This document shows positions 1 to 7,520 of a stretch of 15,904 bases of DNA, one piece after another. A model generated the notes under the pieces. The model ran no database searches and was not told the DNA's origin. It saw nothing but the letters and a program-made list of their open reading frames with translations. The stretch is from a bacterium. GTDB taxonomy: Bacteria > Patescibacteriota > Patescibacteriia > CAIQCM01. Position 1 is the first letter of the stretch; each line of letters begins with the position of its first letter. A program made the translations under genes and the position numbers. The stretch spans positions 1 to 15,904 of the forward strand of contig JAHFIF010000015.1 in assembly GCA_023246535.1 (NCBI GenBank), in the 5' to 3' direction.

Positions 1-2033
1 AGCGTCATGAACACTTCGCGCAACACGGCGTCATTGCCTTCGCGCTTGTGAATTTCCACGTACCAATCGGCAAATTCCGTCCAAGTGAAATCGCGCAGCC
101 TTTCGCCGGCTTGCGAGAATTGGAAGCTGCCCAATTTTTCCGTCACGTCGCGAACGGTTTCATTCAAGCGCGACAAGATCCAGCGATCGGCGATCGACAG
201 GTCTTTCTTCTTGCTTTCGGCGCGCGAGACAAAACGCCCGATGTTCCAAAGCTTGTTGGTAAAATTGCGGAAGCCGGCGATCTTCTCGTCGCTCATTTTC
301 ATGTCTTGGCCCGGGGAAGTGCCGATCACGAGCGAGAGGCGCACGGCGTCGGTGCCGTATTTGGCGCTCACGTCCAGCGGATCGATGATGTTGCCCAGCG
401 ACTTCGACATTTTCCGGCCTTGTTCGTCGCGCACCAAGCCGTGCAGGTAAACGTTCTTGAACGGCACGGTGCCGAGCGCGTACGTCGTCATGAGAACCAT
501 CTTCGCCACCCAGAAGAACAAAATGTCGTAACCGGTCTCGAGGACCGAGGTCGGATGATATGTTTTCAGGTCGGCGGTTGATTCCGGCCAGCCCAGGGTG
601 GAAAAGGTCCAGGTGCCGGACGAGAACCAGGTATCGAGCGTGTCCGGATCGCGCTCCCAGCCGGCGCCAGGCGAGGCAACGGACATCTTTGTTTCCTCGC
701 CGTTGTACCAAACGGGAATTTGATGGCCGAACCAAATTTGGCGCGAGATGCACCAATCGTGGAGATTGTTGATCCAATGGAAATAAGTCTTATCGAAACG
801 CTCCGGCACGATCTTGGTTTGGCCGGAATTGACGGCTTCGGCCATGAGTTCTTTAAGCGTCGCTTTCTCCCCCTTTTTCCATTTGCCCAAAGTGTCTTGG
901 CGCAGAACAAATTGTTTGTTGACGCGGACGAACCATTGGCGCATGGGAATTTGCTCGACCGGCGCGCCGCCGCGTTCGGCGACGGGAAGATTTTGCGCGG
1001 TGTCTTCAACTTTAACGAGCAGGCCGGCGGCCTCCAAGGTCTTCTCGACTTTCTTGCGCGCTTCCACGACGGTGAGGCCGGCAAAATCCGGACCGGCTTC
1101 GGGCAGCATTTTGGCGTCCTTGCCGATCACGATGACCGTCGGCAAAGCATGGCGTTCGGCAATTTCCGCGTCGATCATCGAATGCGCCGGCGTGACGCCC
1201 AAGGCGCCGGTGCCGAAAGCCGGATCGACCGCTTGGTCGGCGATCACCTTGACGCTGATCTTTTTCCCGCAAAACACCGGTTCAAAAGTCTGACCGACAA
1301 ATGGCTTGTAGCGTTCGTCATCGGGATGCACCGCCACCGCCGTGTCGCCGAACTTGGTTTCCGGCCGCGTCGTCGAAATGGCGATCGGGAAAGCGGCGTC
1401 GTACTTGAACGTGATGAGCCGGGCGTTGACCTCTTTGGTCAGCACCTCTTCATCGGAAAGCGTCGTTTGAAATTGCGGATCCCAATTGACGATGCGGTAC
1501 CCGCGCTCGATGATCCCGTCCTCGTACATCATCCGGAACATCTCGTTGACTGCCTTGTTGCGCGGTTCGTCGAAGGTATAGGCCTCGCGCGACCAATCGA
1601 GGGACGAGCCCATTTTCCGCATCTGCTCGTTGATGCGCACGCCGGAGGCGTCGGCGAATTCGCGGACCTTCTCCAAGAATGCCTCGCGGCCTAATTCTTT
1701 GCGCGGATCCTTCATGCCCTGGTTGATCAAGAGCTGTTCGACTTTGACCTGGGTGGCAATGGCGGCATGGTCGGTGCCGGGCACCCACAGCGCGCGCTTG
1801 CCGCGCATGCGTTCGAAACGGATCATCAGGTCTTCGATAGCCGCCATGGTGGCGTGCCCCAAATGCAAAGTACCTGTCCGGTTGGGCGGCGGCAGAACGA
1901 TCGTAAATGGTTCGACGCGCGCACCAGGCAGGTTGTCGGGATTGAAATACCCCGACTTTTCCCACTTATCATAAAGTCCCACTTCGTAAAGCGCGGCTTC
2001 GTAGGCTTTTGGCAATTCGTTTTGGTCTTCCAT
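1..2033 (-). CDS. valS: Valine--tRNA ligase, 3' end outside window
   Basis: Class I aminoacyl-tRNA synthetase that charges tRNA-Val with valine in the cytoplasm. It is read from an ATG at 2031-2033; the protein starts MEDQNELPKAYEAALYE and about 677 codons are present before the window edge. The HIGH signature is HLGH (codons at 1854-1865) and the KMSKS signature is intact (399-413); both lie in the frame set by that ATG. The stretch PNRTGTLHLGHA and the later DTWFSSGTWTFSTLGWP are typical of ValRS rather than IleRS or LeuRS. The editing (CP1) domain lies between them. The anticodon-binding and C-terminal coiled-coil parts are mostly beyond the window. No good Shine-Dalgarno is visible before the ATG. 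It faces away from the DHH-like gene, with a 250-base divergent spacer. Identity is secure; only the far end is unseen. Confidence 0.95.
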   Translation of the reverse strand, partial: MEDQNELPKAYEAALYEVGLYDKWEKSGYFNPDNLPGARVEPFTIVLPPPNRTGTLHLGHATMAAIEDLMIRFERMRGKRALWVPGTDHAAIATQVKVEQLLINQGMKDPRKELGREAFLEKVREFADASGVRINEQMRKMGSSLDWSREAYTFDEPRNKAVNEMFRMMYEDGIIERGYRIVNWDPQFQTTLSDEEVLTKEVNARLITFKYDAAFPIAISTTRPETKFGDTAVAVHPDDERYKPFVGQTFEPVFCGKKISVKVIADQAVDPAFGTGALGVTPAHSMIDAEIAERHALPTVIVIGKDAKMLPEAGPDFAGLTVVEARKKVEKTLEAAGLLVKVEDTAQNLPVAERGGAPVEQIPMRQWFVRVNKQFVLRQDTLGKWKKGEKATLKELMAEAVNSGQTKIVPERFDKTYFHWINNLHDWCISRQIWFGHQIPVWYNGEETKMSVASPGAGWERDPDTLDTWFSSGTWTFSTLGWPESTADLKTYHPTSVLETGYDILFFWVAKMVLMTTYALGTVPFKNVYLHGLVRDEQGRKMSKSLGNIIDPLDVSAKYGTDAVRLSLVIGTSPGQDMKMSDEKIAGFRNFTNKLWNIGRFVSRAESKKKDLSIADRWILSRLNETVRDVTEKLGSFQFSQAGERLRDFTWTEFADWYVEIHKREGNDAVLREVFMT

Positions 2034-2088
2034 AGGAGACCAATTTAACACGGCAAATCACGCATAGCAAACGTTAAATTGGTAAAAA

Positions 2089-2179
2089 CTAACAATTAAG
2101 AACTAAAACCCAAAATTGCTTACCCCCGCGAAAAATGCCCGGTAGACGGTATTTTTGGCATTTAGTTCTTAGTGTTTAG
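2089..2179. repeat. AT-rich inverted repeat in the divergent spacer
   Basis: The arms AAGAACTAAA (2098-2107) and TTTAGTTCTT (2161-2170) are perfectly complementary. Inside them CCAAAA (2110-2115) pairs with TTTTGG (2153-2158) across a 2x2 mismatch, and outside them CTAA (2089-2092) can pair with TTAG (2176-2179). The AT-rich arms contrast with the GC-rich coding sequence. It lies between valS and the DHH-like gene. It could be a regulatory cruciform or a degenerate intergenic repeat; the function is unknown. Confidence 0.5.
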
Positions 2180-2198
2180 CGTTTAACCGGCTTGCCCC

Positions 2199-2227
2199 TT
2201 GACCGTTAGGCGCAAATTTCGTAATCT
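2199..2227 (+). promoter_or_regulatory. Putative sigma70-type promoter of the DHH-like gene
   Basis: TTGACC (2199-2204), a 17-base spacer, then TAATCT (2222-2227). The -35 is good and the -10 weak. Transcription would start near 2234, leaving a leader of about 49 bases before the ATG at 2283. The Shine-Dalgarno GGGAG sits a few bases before the ATG. Confidence 0.45.
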
Positions 2228-2282
2228 AACGAATTCCCTATGTGGCGACCCGAGGGGTATCGGATCGTGGTGGGAGTAAATT

Positions 2283-3434
2283 ATGGCGCTAGCGCCTCAT
2301 GAACAGTTTGTAGAGGCAATTAAACGGAGCCGCTCGGTGGCCGTTGTTTTGCCGTCCGCGTTCACCCTTGATGCGCTCGCCGGCGGCCTGGCCATGGCGC
2401 GCTTTATTGAAACCTACAACAAGCCGGCTGAAATAATTTGCGCCGGCTTTGCCGCCGAGCCGCACCTGTCATTTCTCCCCGGCATCGGCAAGATCAAACC
2501 CGACCTGGTCGCCCCGCGCCACACCGTTTTAAGCATCCCGCTCCCCGGCGGCTTGCATGACCTGAGCCACGAAGTGGCCGACGGCTATTTGCACATCAAG
2601 ATCACCCCGTCTTCCGGCGCGGTCAGCGCGGAGGGACTGCGCTCGGCCGTCGGACTTTGGCGGCACGATCTTTTGATCGCCATTTGCGTGCGCGAACCGA
2701 AAGAACTGGGCGCGCTGCTCGCCGACCACCGCGCCTTCTTTGAAGAAACGCCGATCGTGAATATCGATACCCACCCGGCCAACGAACATCACGGTTCGAT
2801 CAACATCGTCGATCTCAAAGCCGGCGCCACCTCCGAACTGATCGCCACGCTGATAGAAGCGATCGACGCGAAACGCATGGACGCCGACACCGCCACCTGC
2901 CTGCTGTCCGGCATCATCGGCGAAACCAAAAGTTTCCGCTCGAACTCGACCAGCCCGCGCACGCTGGAAACCGCCGGACGCCTGGTCTTGCGCGGCGCGC
3001 GCCGCGAAGAGATCGTTGAAGCGCTCTTCCGCACCCGCCCCGTCGAAGCCCTGCGCCTGTGGGGCCGCGTGCTGGCGCGCTTAAAAGCCGACCGTGAACA
3101 CAAACTAGTCTGGTCGGTGCTCGGCCGCGCCGATTTCATGCATGCCGGCGCCGATGAAACGCATCTTTCCGACGTCATTGACGAATTAGTGAGCCGCGCG
3201 CCGGATGCCGAGGTCGTTTTGCTGCTGCATGAACACCCGCAAACCGAAGGCGTGGTGCGCGGCATCATTTCCGCCGAACGCGGCTGGAACGCCATGGAAC
3301 TGGGCGCCAAATGGCAGCCGACCGGTTCGTCCAAACGCGCCCGCATTGAAACGACCGGCGTGCCCATTGGCGCGCTGGAGCAGGAATTGATCGGCTCGAT
3401 CCGCCAAACCGTGGCCTTAAATAAAAATCGCTAG
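2283..3434 (+). CDS. DHH-superfamily protein, apparently without catalytic residues
   Basis: A 383-residue protein resembling NrnA/RecJ-like DHH phosphoesterases (oligoribonuclease or pAp/c-di-nucleotide phosphatases). The layout fits: an N-terminal Rossmann-like part, a central motif NIDTHPANEHHGSINIVD (about 160-177), a motif IV-like GIIGETKSF (about 210-218), then a C-terminal DHHA1-like part. The metal ligands are altered. Motif I has LDALAGG without the usual His and second Asp. The motif II region reads ICVREPKELG, with no Asp. The DHH triad is DTH. The DTG-like motif is GET. The family assignment therefore rests on overall pattern, and phosphodiesterase activity is doubtful. The ATG at 2283 follows GGGAG at good spacing. 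It is probably co-transcribed with the small gene that starts 41 bases downstream. No signal peptide or membrane segment is visible. Confidence 0.75.
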   Translation: MALAPHEQFVEAIKRSRSVAVVLPSAFTLDALAGGLAMARFIETYNKPAEIICAGFAAEPHLSFLPGIGKIKPDLVAPRHTVLSIPLPGGLHDLSHEVADGYLHIKITPSSGAVSAEGLRSAVGLWRHDLLIAICVREPKELGALLADHRAFFEETPIVNIDTHPANEHHGSINIVDLKAGATSELIATLIEAIDAKRMDADTATCLLSGIIGETKSFRSNSTSPRTLETAGRLVLRGARREEIVEALFRTRPVEALRLWGRVLARLKADREHKLVWSVLGRADFMHAGADETHLSDVIDELVSRAPDAEVVLLLHEHPQTEGVVRGIISAERGWNAMELGAKWQPTGSSKRARIETTGVPIGALEQELIGSIRQTVALNKNR

Positions 3435-3475
3435 TTTTTTCGTTCCTTCGACCGCGTAACAAAACAGGAGGTTCA

Positions 3476-3724
3476 ATGTCCAAAGAAGATGTTCGCGAAC
3501 CAATGCGCGCCGCCGTCAGCGCCGGCGTCACCAGCGACATGGCCCGCGCCTTCGGCGTCAGCCTCGCTTCAAGCGCCTACGCCGACCCGCCCGAACCCGA
3601 ACCGCAGGATCTGATTGGCACGGGAAAGCCCGTCGGTCGCGGCAGCAACCGCCGGACGCGCGAAAACAATAACCCGCGCTTTCATGTCCACCACCGTGCC
3701 GGACGATCGGCTGCGCGGCGTTAG
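3476..3724 (+). CDS. Small hypothetical protein, 82 aa
   Basis: No family recognised. The ATG is preceded by a strong Shine-Dalgarno (AGGAGG, four bases before the start), and third positions are very GC-rich like the neighbouring genes, which supports real coding. The N-terminal half is Ala/Gly/Ser-rich and mildly helical (AAVSAGVTSDMARAFGVSL). A Pro/Glu stretch (PPEPEPQD) separates it from a basic, Arg/Asn/His-rich tail without hydrophobic segments. It is likely soluble and partly disordered; the basic tail could bind nucleic acid, but that is a guess. It lies 41 bases after the DHH-like gene, with a terminator 17 bases after its stop, so it is probably the last gene of a two-gene operon. 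Confidence 0.6.
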   Translation: MSKEDVREPMRAAVSAGVTSDMARAFGVSLASSAYADPPEPEPQDLIGTGKPVGRGSNRRTRENNNPRFHVHHRAGRSAARR

Positions 3725-3740
3725 GACGGCGACCGTTTCG

Positions 3741-3774
3741 AAAATTGCGACCCGTTCGGGGCCGCAATTTTTTT
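3741..3774. terminator. Bidirectional Rho-independent terminator
   Basis: Stem AAAATTGCG (3741-3749) with CGCAATTTT (3763-3771); an inner CCC/GGG pairing closes a GTTC loop. On the plus strand it runs into a T-tract (3768-3774) and ends the DHH-like operon. On the minus strand it lies directly after the glmS stop at 3773, so it can serve both convergent units. Confidence 0.85.
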
Positions 3775-5593
3775 ATTCGACGGTGACCGACTTGGCCAAG
3801 TTTCGCGGCTTGTCGACGTCGTATCCTTTTTTAACGCCGGCATAGTAAGCAAATAGCTGCAGCGGGATCACCGTAAGGAGCGGCTCCAGCGGTTCGAGGG
3901 TGGCCGGCACGCGAATCAGGTCGCTTGCCAGTGAACCAAGGCTTTCATCATTTTCGGTCGCGATCGCCACGATCGGCCCGCGGCGCGCTTTTATTTCTTC
4001 GAGGTTGGAATTGATCTTGTCGGAAATGCCGTTCTGCGGCGCGATCGCCAGCGTGGGAAAATCCGGGCCGATCATGGCGAGCGGCCCGTGCTTCATCTCC
4101 CCGGCGCCGCAGCCTTCGGCATGAATGTATGAGACCTCTTTAAGTTTGAGCGCGCCTTCGAGCGCCGTCGGATAATTATAACGACGCCCGAGAAAGAGAA
4201 AATTTTGGCTGTCTTGGTATTTTTCGGACAACTTCTCAATGAGCGGCGCCTGCGCGAGGATCTTTTCGATCTTCCCGGGAATGTTTTCCAATTCCCGGAG
4301 CAAAGCGCTTTGTCCGGTTTTGTCTTTCGCCAGGTAGAGGGCCATGAGCAGCAAGCAGGTCACCTGCGAAAGAAAGGCCTTGGTGGAAGCGACGCCGATC
4401 TCCGGCCCGGCATGGTTGTATATCCCGGCGTCGGTCTCGCGCGCGATGGTCGAGCCGACGACGTTGACGATCCCGAGCGTGAGCAGTCCGTTCTCTTTGG
4501 CCTTGCGCAGCGCCGCCAGGGTATCGGCCGTTTCGCCGGATTGGGAAACGGCCAGCACGGCCGTGCCCGGGTCGAACGGTTCGCGACGGTAACGAAACTC
4601 CGAGGCAAACTGCACCTCAACCGGAATGTCCGCGATCTCTTCGAAAAAGTATTCGCCGATCAGGCCGGCGTAATAGGAAGTGCCGCAGGCCGCGATCACC
4701 AGCCGTTTTATCCCCTTCAATTTTTCCGGGATCAATTCCAAGCCGCCGAGTTTGACCGCGCCATCCTTGGCGTTGATCCGGCCGCGGAAAGCCGCGCGGA
4801 CCACTTCCGGACCCTCAAAGATCTCCTTAAGCATGAAATGCGGATATTTTCCCTTTTGCGCTTCTTCCAAATTCCACTCCAGCTTGATGATCTCATACGG
4901 CGTCGGCACGTTCTCAAAATTGACGATCTCGATGTTGTCGCGCCTGACGACCGCCACCTCGCCGTCTTTCAGATAGATAATGTCCTTGGTTCGGCCAATC
5001 AAGGCCGACGGATCCGAAGCCAAAAAATACTCCCCCGCCCCGACGCCGACGACCAGCGGGCTGGAGAGGCGGGCGGCGTAGAGTTTTTCCGGATCATTGG
5101 AATCGACGAGCGCGAGCGCATACGCGCCTTTGATCATCTTGAGCGCGGCAAAAAGCGCGTCTTTAAAATCGCGGCCGTCCTTTAAAAAGTCTTCGATCAA
5201 ATGGGCGACCGATTCGGTGTCCGTCTCCGACAAGAACTTATGACCGCGGCCGATCAAGTATTCTTTGAGCTCGCGATAATTCTCAATGATCCCGTTGTGC
5301 ACGACAAAAACGCGCCGGCCGCAGTCGCGGTGCGGGTGGGCGTTGGCCTCGCTCGGCACGCCATGGGTCGCCCAGCGCGTGTGCGCGATCCCGGTTGAAC
5401 CGGAAAAATCCCCACCCTTGGTTGCGGCTTCCAAAACATTGATCCGGCCCAAGCTCTTTTTCTCCTTGACCGCGCCGCGCGAAAAAATCGCCACGCCGGC
5501 CGAGTCGTAACCGCGATATTCCAGCGCCTTCAGGCCGGTCAGCAGCACCGGCAACGATTCGCCATCCCCGATATAACCGACAATTCCGCACAT
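3773..5593 (-). CDS. glmS: Glutamine--fructose-6-phosphate aminotransferase (isomerizing)
   Basis: Makes glucosamine-6-phosphate from fructose-6-phosphate and glutamine, the first committed step to UDP-GlcNAc for peptidoglycan and glycans; cytosolic. The 606-residue length is normal. It starts MCGIVGYIGDG, so Cys2 is the N-terminal glutaminase nucleophile after Met removal. The glutaminase domain fills about the first 220 residues and includes AHTRWATHG. Two SIS sugar-isomerase domains follow, with CGTSYYAG, SQSGETADT and STKAFLSQ in the first and EGALKLKEVSYIHAE and EMKHGPLAMI in the second. The C-terminus PRNLAKSVTVE is the classic GlmS tail. No clear Shine-Dalgarno precedes the ATG and I see no glmS ribozyme in the short upstream gap. 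It is a monocistronic-looking gene between two terminators. Confidence 0.98.
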   Translation of the reverse strand: MCGIVGYIGDGESLPVLLTGLKALEYRGYDSAGVAIFSRGAVKEKKSLGRINVLEAATKGGDFSGSTGIAHTRWATHGVPSEANAHPHRDCGRRVFVVHNGIIENYRELKEYLIGRGHKFLSETDTESVAHLIEDFLKDGRDFKDALFAALKMIKGAYALALVDSNDPEKLYAARLSSPLVVGVGAGEYFLASDPSALIGRTKDIIYLKDGEVAVVRRDNIEIVNFENVPTPYEIIKLEWNLEEAQKGKYPHFMLKEIFEGPEVVRAAFRGRINAKDGAVKLGGLELIPEKLKGIKRLVIAACGTSYYAGLIGEYFFEEIADIPVEVQFASEFRYRREPFDPGTAVLAVSQSGETADTLAALRKAKENGLLTLGIVNVVGSTIARETDAGIYNHAGPEIGVASTKAFLSQVTCLLLMALYLAKDKTGQSALLRELENIPGKIEKILAQAPLIEKLSEKYQDSQNFLFLGRRYNYPTALEGALKLKEVSYIHAEGCGAGEMKHGPLAMIGPDFPTLAIAPQNGISDKINSNLEEIKARRGPIVAIATENDESLGSLASDLIRVPATLEPLEPLLTVIPLQLFAYYAGVKKGYDVDKPRNLAKSVTVE

Positions 5594-5670
5594 ATGTTTA
5601 GATGGTTAGGGTCAGTAACCAAGATTACACTTTGGCGGACGTTTGATAAAGGCAATTCGCGCGCATCAAT

Positions 5671-5714
5671 AAAAATGACCCGCCGCCGCATCGCGAATGA
5701 TGCAGTGGCGGGTC
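5671..5714 (-). terminator. Terminator downstream of pyrC
   Basis: Read on the minus strand, GACCCGCC...GCATC pairs with GATGC...GGCGGGTC (stem ends at 5714 and 5677) and is followed by ATTTTT (5676-5671). It begins seven bases after the pyrC stop codon and separates pyrC from glmS. Confidence 0.85.
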
Positions 5715-5720
5715 GAGCGG

Positions 5721-6755
5721 TTAGGCGTAGCGGTAGGCCAATTTGGTTCCGGCGAGGAAAGGAACAACGCCGTCGAGCTTGTCCGGCACGAGCGTTTCTT
5801 CCTCGAGCAGATCGAAGGTTTCCTCGATCGGCGGCAGGCCGTAGAAATTTGTGCCGAACCGCGAGGCAAAATTCGGCAGAGTCGTCGCTTGTCCGATGGC
5901 GTTAAAGAACATCGCCAAACGCTGGGCCAGGACCGGCGCCGAAAAGACGCCGCAAGCGCCGACCGCGCATTCCTTTTTTTCTTGCGAATGCGGCGCGCTG
6001 TCCGAACCGAGAAAGAACTTGGGGCTCTCGCTCGCGAGCGCGAGAAACAGCGCTTCGCGGTCATCGAAGAGCTTGGGCATGGGGTTGCAGCCGTGGTGCG
6101 GACGGATCCCGTTGCCGATGACGTCGTTTTGGGTGAGCAGCAAATGGTGCAGCGTGATGGTGGCGGCAACGTTTGGACCAAGCGCTCCCACCGTCGCGAC
6201 GCCCTTGCGGCTTGAGACGTGTTCGAGCACGATCCGGAGATCGGGGAACATTTCCGCCAAACGGACCAGGTCGGGCAAGAATTCCCTTTCCCGGTACAGC
6301 ACGTCAACGTTCTTCCGGTCGTACTCGCCGTGCAGCAAAAGCAGCATACCCTCGTCGCGCATGGCGCAAAGCGTGTCGTGCATCGACGGACTCCACAAAT
6401 CGCGCAAGCCGTCTTCAGAATTGGTCGTCACCCCGACGGGGTATATCTTTCCCGCCACCGCGCCAGCCAACCGCGCGTCGCGGATCATCTGCGGCGTGGT
6501 GTTATCGCGAATTTCGATGCTCATGAGCGGCTCGAAGCAGCTGTCGGCATTGATCGCGTCCCGGGCGCGGCGAATTTCGTCGCGATAACGGATGATATCG
6601 TCAACCGAAAGCACGGGCTGCGGTTTGGTGTTCGGCATGACAAGCGCGTAGCGCGCATGCCGCATCGTATGCCGCAGGACCGCCCGCAGCATGGCGCCGT
6701 TGCGCAAATGCAGGTGGGCGTCGAAAAAACGCTTTAAAGTGATAATGTTGGCCAT
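5721..6755 (-). CDS. pyrC: Dihydroorotase, class II (E. coli PyrC type)
   Basis: Zinc amidohydrolase that interconverts carbamoyl-aspartate and dihydroorotate in de novo pyrimidine synthesis. The 344-residue length matches the single-domain PyrC family. Every expected metal or active-site residue can be placed: DAHLHLR gives His14 and His16; GKIYP gives Lys103, the likely carboxylated bridging lysine; LLHGE gives His142; VLEHVSS gives His179; GSDSAPH gives Asp252 and His256. The ATG at 6755 is preceded by AGAGGG at about four bases, a good start. It stands alone here, with no other pyr gene in the window; the neighbouring genes are glmS and tRNA-Val, and it has its own terminator. Confidence in function is high. 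Confidence 0.96.
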   Translation of the reverse strand: MANIITLKRFFDAHLHLRNGAMLRAVLRHTMRHARYALVMPNTKPQPVLSVDDIIRYRDEIRRARDAINADSCFEPLMSIEIRDNTTPQMIRDARLAGAVAGKIYPVGVTTNSEDGLRDLWSPSMHDTLCAMRDEGMLLLLHGEYDRKNVDVLYREREFLPDLVRLAEMFPDLRIVLEHVSSRKGVATVGALGPNVAATITLHHLLLTQNDVIGNGIRPHHGCNPMPKLFDDREALFLALASESPKFFLGSDSAPHSQEKKECAVGACGVFSAPVLAQRLAMFFNAIGQATTLPNFASRFGTNFYGLPPIEETFDLLEEETLVPDKLDGVVPFLAGTKLAYRYA

Positions 6756-6868
6756 GGTTCCCTCTGGGCAAGTTGTTCAGGTCCTTTTCCGGTCGGAAAT
6801 TACCATACTTTGATAAAAACGGAAATATGCATATAAAATAAATTTTGTATCTCGGCAGGCTCGATACA

Positions 6869-6899
6869 AAAAATTCCACCCTTTGGGGGTGGAATTTTT
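6869..6899 (-). terminator. Terminator of tRNA-Val
   Basis: An 11-bp perfect stem AAATTCCACCC (6871-6881) / GGGTGGAATTT (6887-6897) with a 5-base loop. On the minus strand it starts just after the encoded CCA end of the tRNA and runs into T residues. It is nearly symmetrical, so it may also work on the plus strand. Confidence 0.85.
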
Positions 6900-6976
6900 T
6901 GGTGGGCGTATCTGGATTCGAACCAGAGACCTTTTCGATGTCAACGAAACGCTCTAACCAACTGAGCTATACGCCC
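6900..6976 (-). tRNA. tRNA-Val(GAC) with encoded CCA
   Basis: Minus-strand cloverleaf of 77 nt. The acceptor GGGCGTA pairs with TACGCCC. The D-arm is GCTCAGTTGGTTAGAGC. The anticodon loop TTGACAT sits in the stem TTTCG/CGAAA, giving anticodon GAC (valine). The T-arm loop is GTTCGAATC, followed by discriminator A and an encoded CCA at 6902-6900. It has its own promoter and terminator. Confidence 0.97.
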
Positions 6977-6989
6977 GAATACAGACGCT

Positions 6990-7018
6990 ATAGTAACCTA
7001 AACCCGGCTTTTTGCCAA
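6990..7018 (-). promoter_or_regulatory. Promoter of tRNA-Val
   Basis: On the minus strand TTGGCA (7018-7013), a 17-base spacer, then TACTAT (6995-6990). The start would be near 6983, seven bases before the mature tRNA 5' end at 6976. Confidence 0.7.
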
Positions 7019-7063
7019 GAGTGGCCTGGAGTGGTGAAAATACCTTTGAAATTCCCCAATATA

Positions 7064-7096
7064 TAAGAAAACCGGCTCCAATCGTTGGAGCCGGTT
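7064..7096 (-). terminator. Terminator after the small membrane protein gene
   Basis: A 12-bp perfect stem AACCGGCTCCAA (7070-7081) / TTGGAGCCGGTT (7085-7096) with a 3-base loop. The minus-strand product continues into TTTTCTTATAT. It lies about 20 bases after the stop codon of the 83-aa gene and closes the whole leftward accessory block. Confidence 0.85.
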
Positions 7097-7114
7097 CGAG
7101 GACATAGGCGTTGC

Positions 7115-7366
7115 CTATTCCTCATCGTCGCCATCGTCCTCACGATCGCGGCGGCGGTAGCGCGAGGGCTTTTTCTTCTTCGGCTTGCCGAAGAGTCCTT
7201 CCCATGCGCCATGAAAGAGGCCGCGCACCACCGATCCCAAAAGTCCGAAGACCCAACCGGCCATGCGTTTGGCTGGCGAACCTTTGAACCCGAGGATCTT
7301 CGAGAAACCCTCGAGAACGACGAGCGCGAGAATGAACGGAGCGATCAAGGCGAGCAAGTTTTCCAT
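7115..7366 (-). CDS. Small membrane protein with basic-then-acidic tail, 83 aa
   Basis: No family recognised. I chose the ATG at 7366 because AAAGGG lies six bases upstream; a nearby in-frame ATG at 7372 would overlap that site. Residues 3-20 (NLLALIAPFILALVVLEG) form a hydrophobic segment, and about 37-55 (GWVFGLLGSVVRGLFHGAW) a second, more amphipathic one. The tail changes from strongly basic (KPKKKKPSRYRRR) to wholly acidic (DREDDGDDEE). The charge layout suggests an inner-membrane or membrane-surface protein with a cytoplasmic charged tail. It follows a tRNA-like element and a T6 run and is closed by a strong terminator. Confidence 0.75.
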   Translation of the reverse strand: MENLLALIAPFILALVVLEGFSKILGFKGSPAKRMAGWVFGLLGSVVRGLFHGAWEGLFGKPKKKKPSRYRRRDREDDGDDEE

Positions 7367-7390
7367 GAACATCCCTTTCGTAAAAAACGT

Positions 7391-7491
7391 TGGTGGCACC
7401 GGCGAGAGTTGAACTCGCGCTATTTTCAATTTCCCCTAAGCGTGTTGTTCACGCGGACCCGCGTCCTGAATAGGCAGTGCCGAACGGTGCC
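7391..7491 (-). other. tRNA-like element: acceptor, T-arm and CCA without a recognisable anticodon arm
   Basis: On the minus strand GGCACCG (7491-7485) pairs perfectly over 7 bp with CGGTGCC (7401-7395). Immediately inside the 3' half is a 5-bp T-stem GCGAG/CTCGC with loop TTCAACT, matching the T-loop consensus GTTCRANYC. Discriminator A and an encoded CCA follow (7394-7391), and a T6 run begins four bases later. The 66 bases between acceptor and T-stem are too many for a class I tRNA and do not fold into a D-arm plus an anticodon arm with T33. They instead offer hairpins such as GCGTG/CACGC and ACGCG/CGCGT. It may be a degenerate or interrupted tRNA, or a tRNA mimic that ends the transcript. 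It lies 29 bases after the 52-aa ORF. Confidence 0.5.
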
Positions 7492-7520
7492 GCGATGCGC
7501 TCGCGGCGGGCGGTTGGTTG

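Noticed and set aside
720..1694. 324-codon plus-strand open frame antisense to valS
   Set aside because: valS on the minus strand has its class I signatures in one frame across this region; the plus frame is a shadow typical of GC-rich DNA. Similar long shadows opposite glmS, pyrC, MYG1 and ileS were rejected for the same reason.
5594..5670. glmS ribozyme or clear glmS promoter
   Set aside because: The gap is too short for the ribozyme, and only weak promoter-like hexamers (TTATCA, TAATCT at 16 bases) are present.
7391..7491. Selenocysteine tRNA or tmRNA
   Set aside because: A TCA triplet can be placed in a loop, but its stem has a C/C mismatch and only eight bases remain for the D-arm. The tmRNA 5' consensus and tag frame are absent.
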